From assembly GCA_020024765.1 (NCBI GenBank), contig JAHHTG010000054.1, forward strand, positions 1 through 7,353: 7,353 nucleotides of DNA, given 5' to 3'. The position numbers and the translations under genes are program-made. A model generated the notes under the pieces. That model had not been told where the DNA came from. It searched no databases and saw nothing but the letters and a program-made list of their open reading frames with translations. This document shows, piece after piece, positions 7,051 to 7,353 of the stretch (within the stretch, counting starts at the first letter, position 1; each line of letters opens with the position of its first letter). Source of the DNA: Thomasclavelia sp. (GTDB taxonomy: Bacteria; Bacillota_I; Bacilli_A; Erysipelotrichales; Erysipelotrichaceae).

Positions 7051-7353
7051 ATGGCAATCACAGCTGCACAAGTTAAGGAATTAAGAGATAGAACTGGCGC
7101 AGGCATGATGGACTGCAAAAAAGCTCTAACTGAATGTGACGGTGACGTTACAAAAGCAATCGACTGGCTAAGAGAAAAAGGTATCGCGAAGGCTGCTAAA
7201 AAAGAATCAAGAATCGCAGCTGAAGGTTTATCAAAGGTTGTTGTTGAAGGCAACCGTGCTTGCTTAGTTGAAATCAACTCAGAAACAGACTTCGTTGCTA
7301 AAAACGAAAGTTTCTTAAAGTTATTAGACGTAACTACAAATGCTATCCTTCAC
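7051..7353 (+). CDS. tsf: Elongation factor Ts, N-terminal part (cut by window end)
   Basis: Guanine nucleotide exchange factor that releases GDP from EF-Tu during translation. The first 101 codons are present with no stop before the window edge. Seen: N-terminal UBA-like domain with ELRDRTGAGMMDCKKAL (residues 10-26), DVTKAIDWLREKG (32-44), and the start of the core domain with VEINSETDFVAKN (73-85), including the TDFV motif at 79-82 (Asp80 and Phe81 insert at the EF-Tu Mg2+ site in E. coli). The start ATG has a strong AAGGAG at 7038-7043, seven bases upstream, placed inside the last codons of rpsB. Pairing with rpsB is the standard bacterial order. Confidence 0.98.
   Translation, partial: MAITAAQVKELRDRTGAGMMDCKKALTECDGDVTKAIDWLREKGIAKAAKKESRIAAEGLSKVVVEGNRACLVEINSETDFVAKNESFLKLLDVTTNAILH

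Noticed and set aside
1..7353. UGA-as-Trp genetic code, suggested by low GC and the extended S2
   Set aside because: No in-frame TGA is needed in any gene, Trp codons checked in topA, trmFO, rpsB and tsf are TGG, and the genes end in TAA. The standard code fits.
1..7353. Mobile element, CRISPR or defence system; xerC as a phage or transposon integrase
   Set aside because: No direct-repeat arrays, transposase or attachment repeats are visible. The recombinase is of Xer length in its conserved codV position, so it is treated as a core gene.

Overview
The window is a low-GC, tightly packed stretch of housekeeping chromosome, with every gene on the + strand. It reads as Bacillota (Firmicutes). 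The block topA-trmFO-xerC(codV) followed by rpsB-tsf matches the well-known Bacillus-type order, the Shine-Dalgarno sites are strong and purine-rich, and all five complete stop codons are TAA. Tryptophan is encoded by TGG wherever I checked (topA, trmFO, rpsB, tsf) and no gene needs UGA read-through, so the standard bacterial code applies rather than the Mycoplasma code. The lack of hslV-hslU-codY after xerC, the CBS-domain pyrophosphatase in that place, and the long charged tail on S2 suggest a lineage outside the Bacillus/Lactobacillus group, possibly Erysipelotrichia-like. That placement is inference only.

Layout: (1) 1-4188 is a compact run of topA (5' end outside the window), trmFO (1 base after topA) and xerC (8-base overlap with trmFO), almost certainly one transcript. 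It carries DNA relaxation, tRNA T-loop m5U54 methylation and chromosome dimer resolution. (2) 4189-4261 is a 73-base spacer with a -10 element and a strong ribosome binding site, leading to a 544-residue family II inorganic pyrophosphatase with an inserted regulatory CBS/DRTGG/CBS module (4262-5896). A clear intrinsic terminator closes it (5906-5931). (3) 5897-6118 is a 222-base non-coding region with, in order, the terminator, a 23-base near-perfect dyad, an extended -10 promoter, and a leader of about 108 bases that can fold into a long hairpin with internal loops. (4) 6119-7353 is the rpsB-tsf operon, with ribosomal protein S2 and the N-terminal 101 residues of elongation factor Ts (cut by the window end).

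Most of the window is conserved core metabolism. The parts that gene annotation alone does not explain lie in the rpsB upstream region: the dyad just before the promoter, and a structured leader with two competing folds. The leader is a good candidate for an S2 autoregulatory element. I see no mobile elements, CRISPR arrays, tRNA or rRNA genes, and no sign of a defence or other accessory system.
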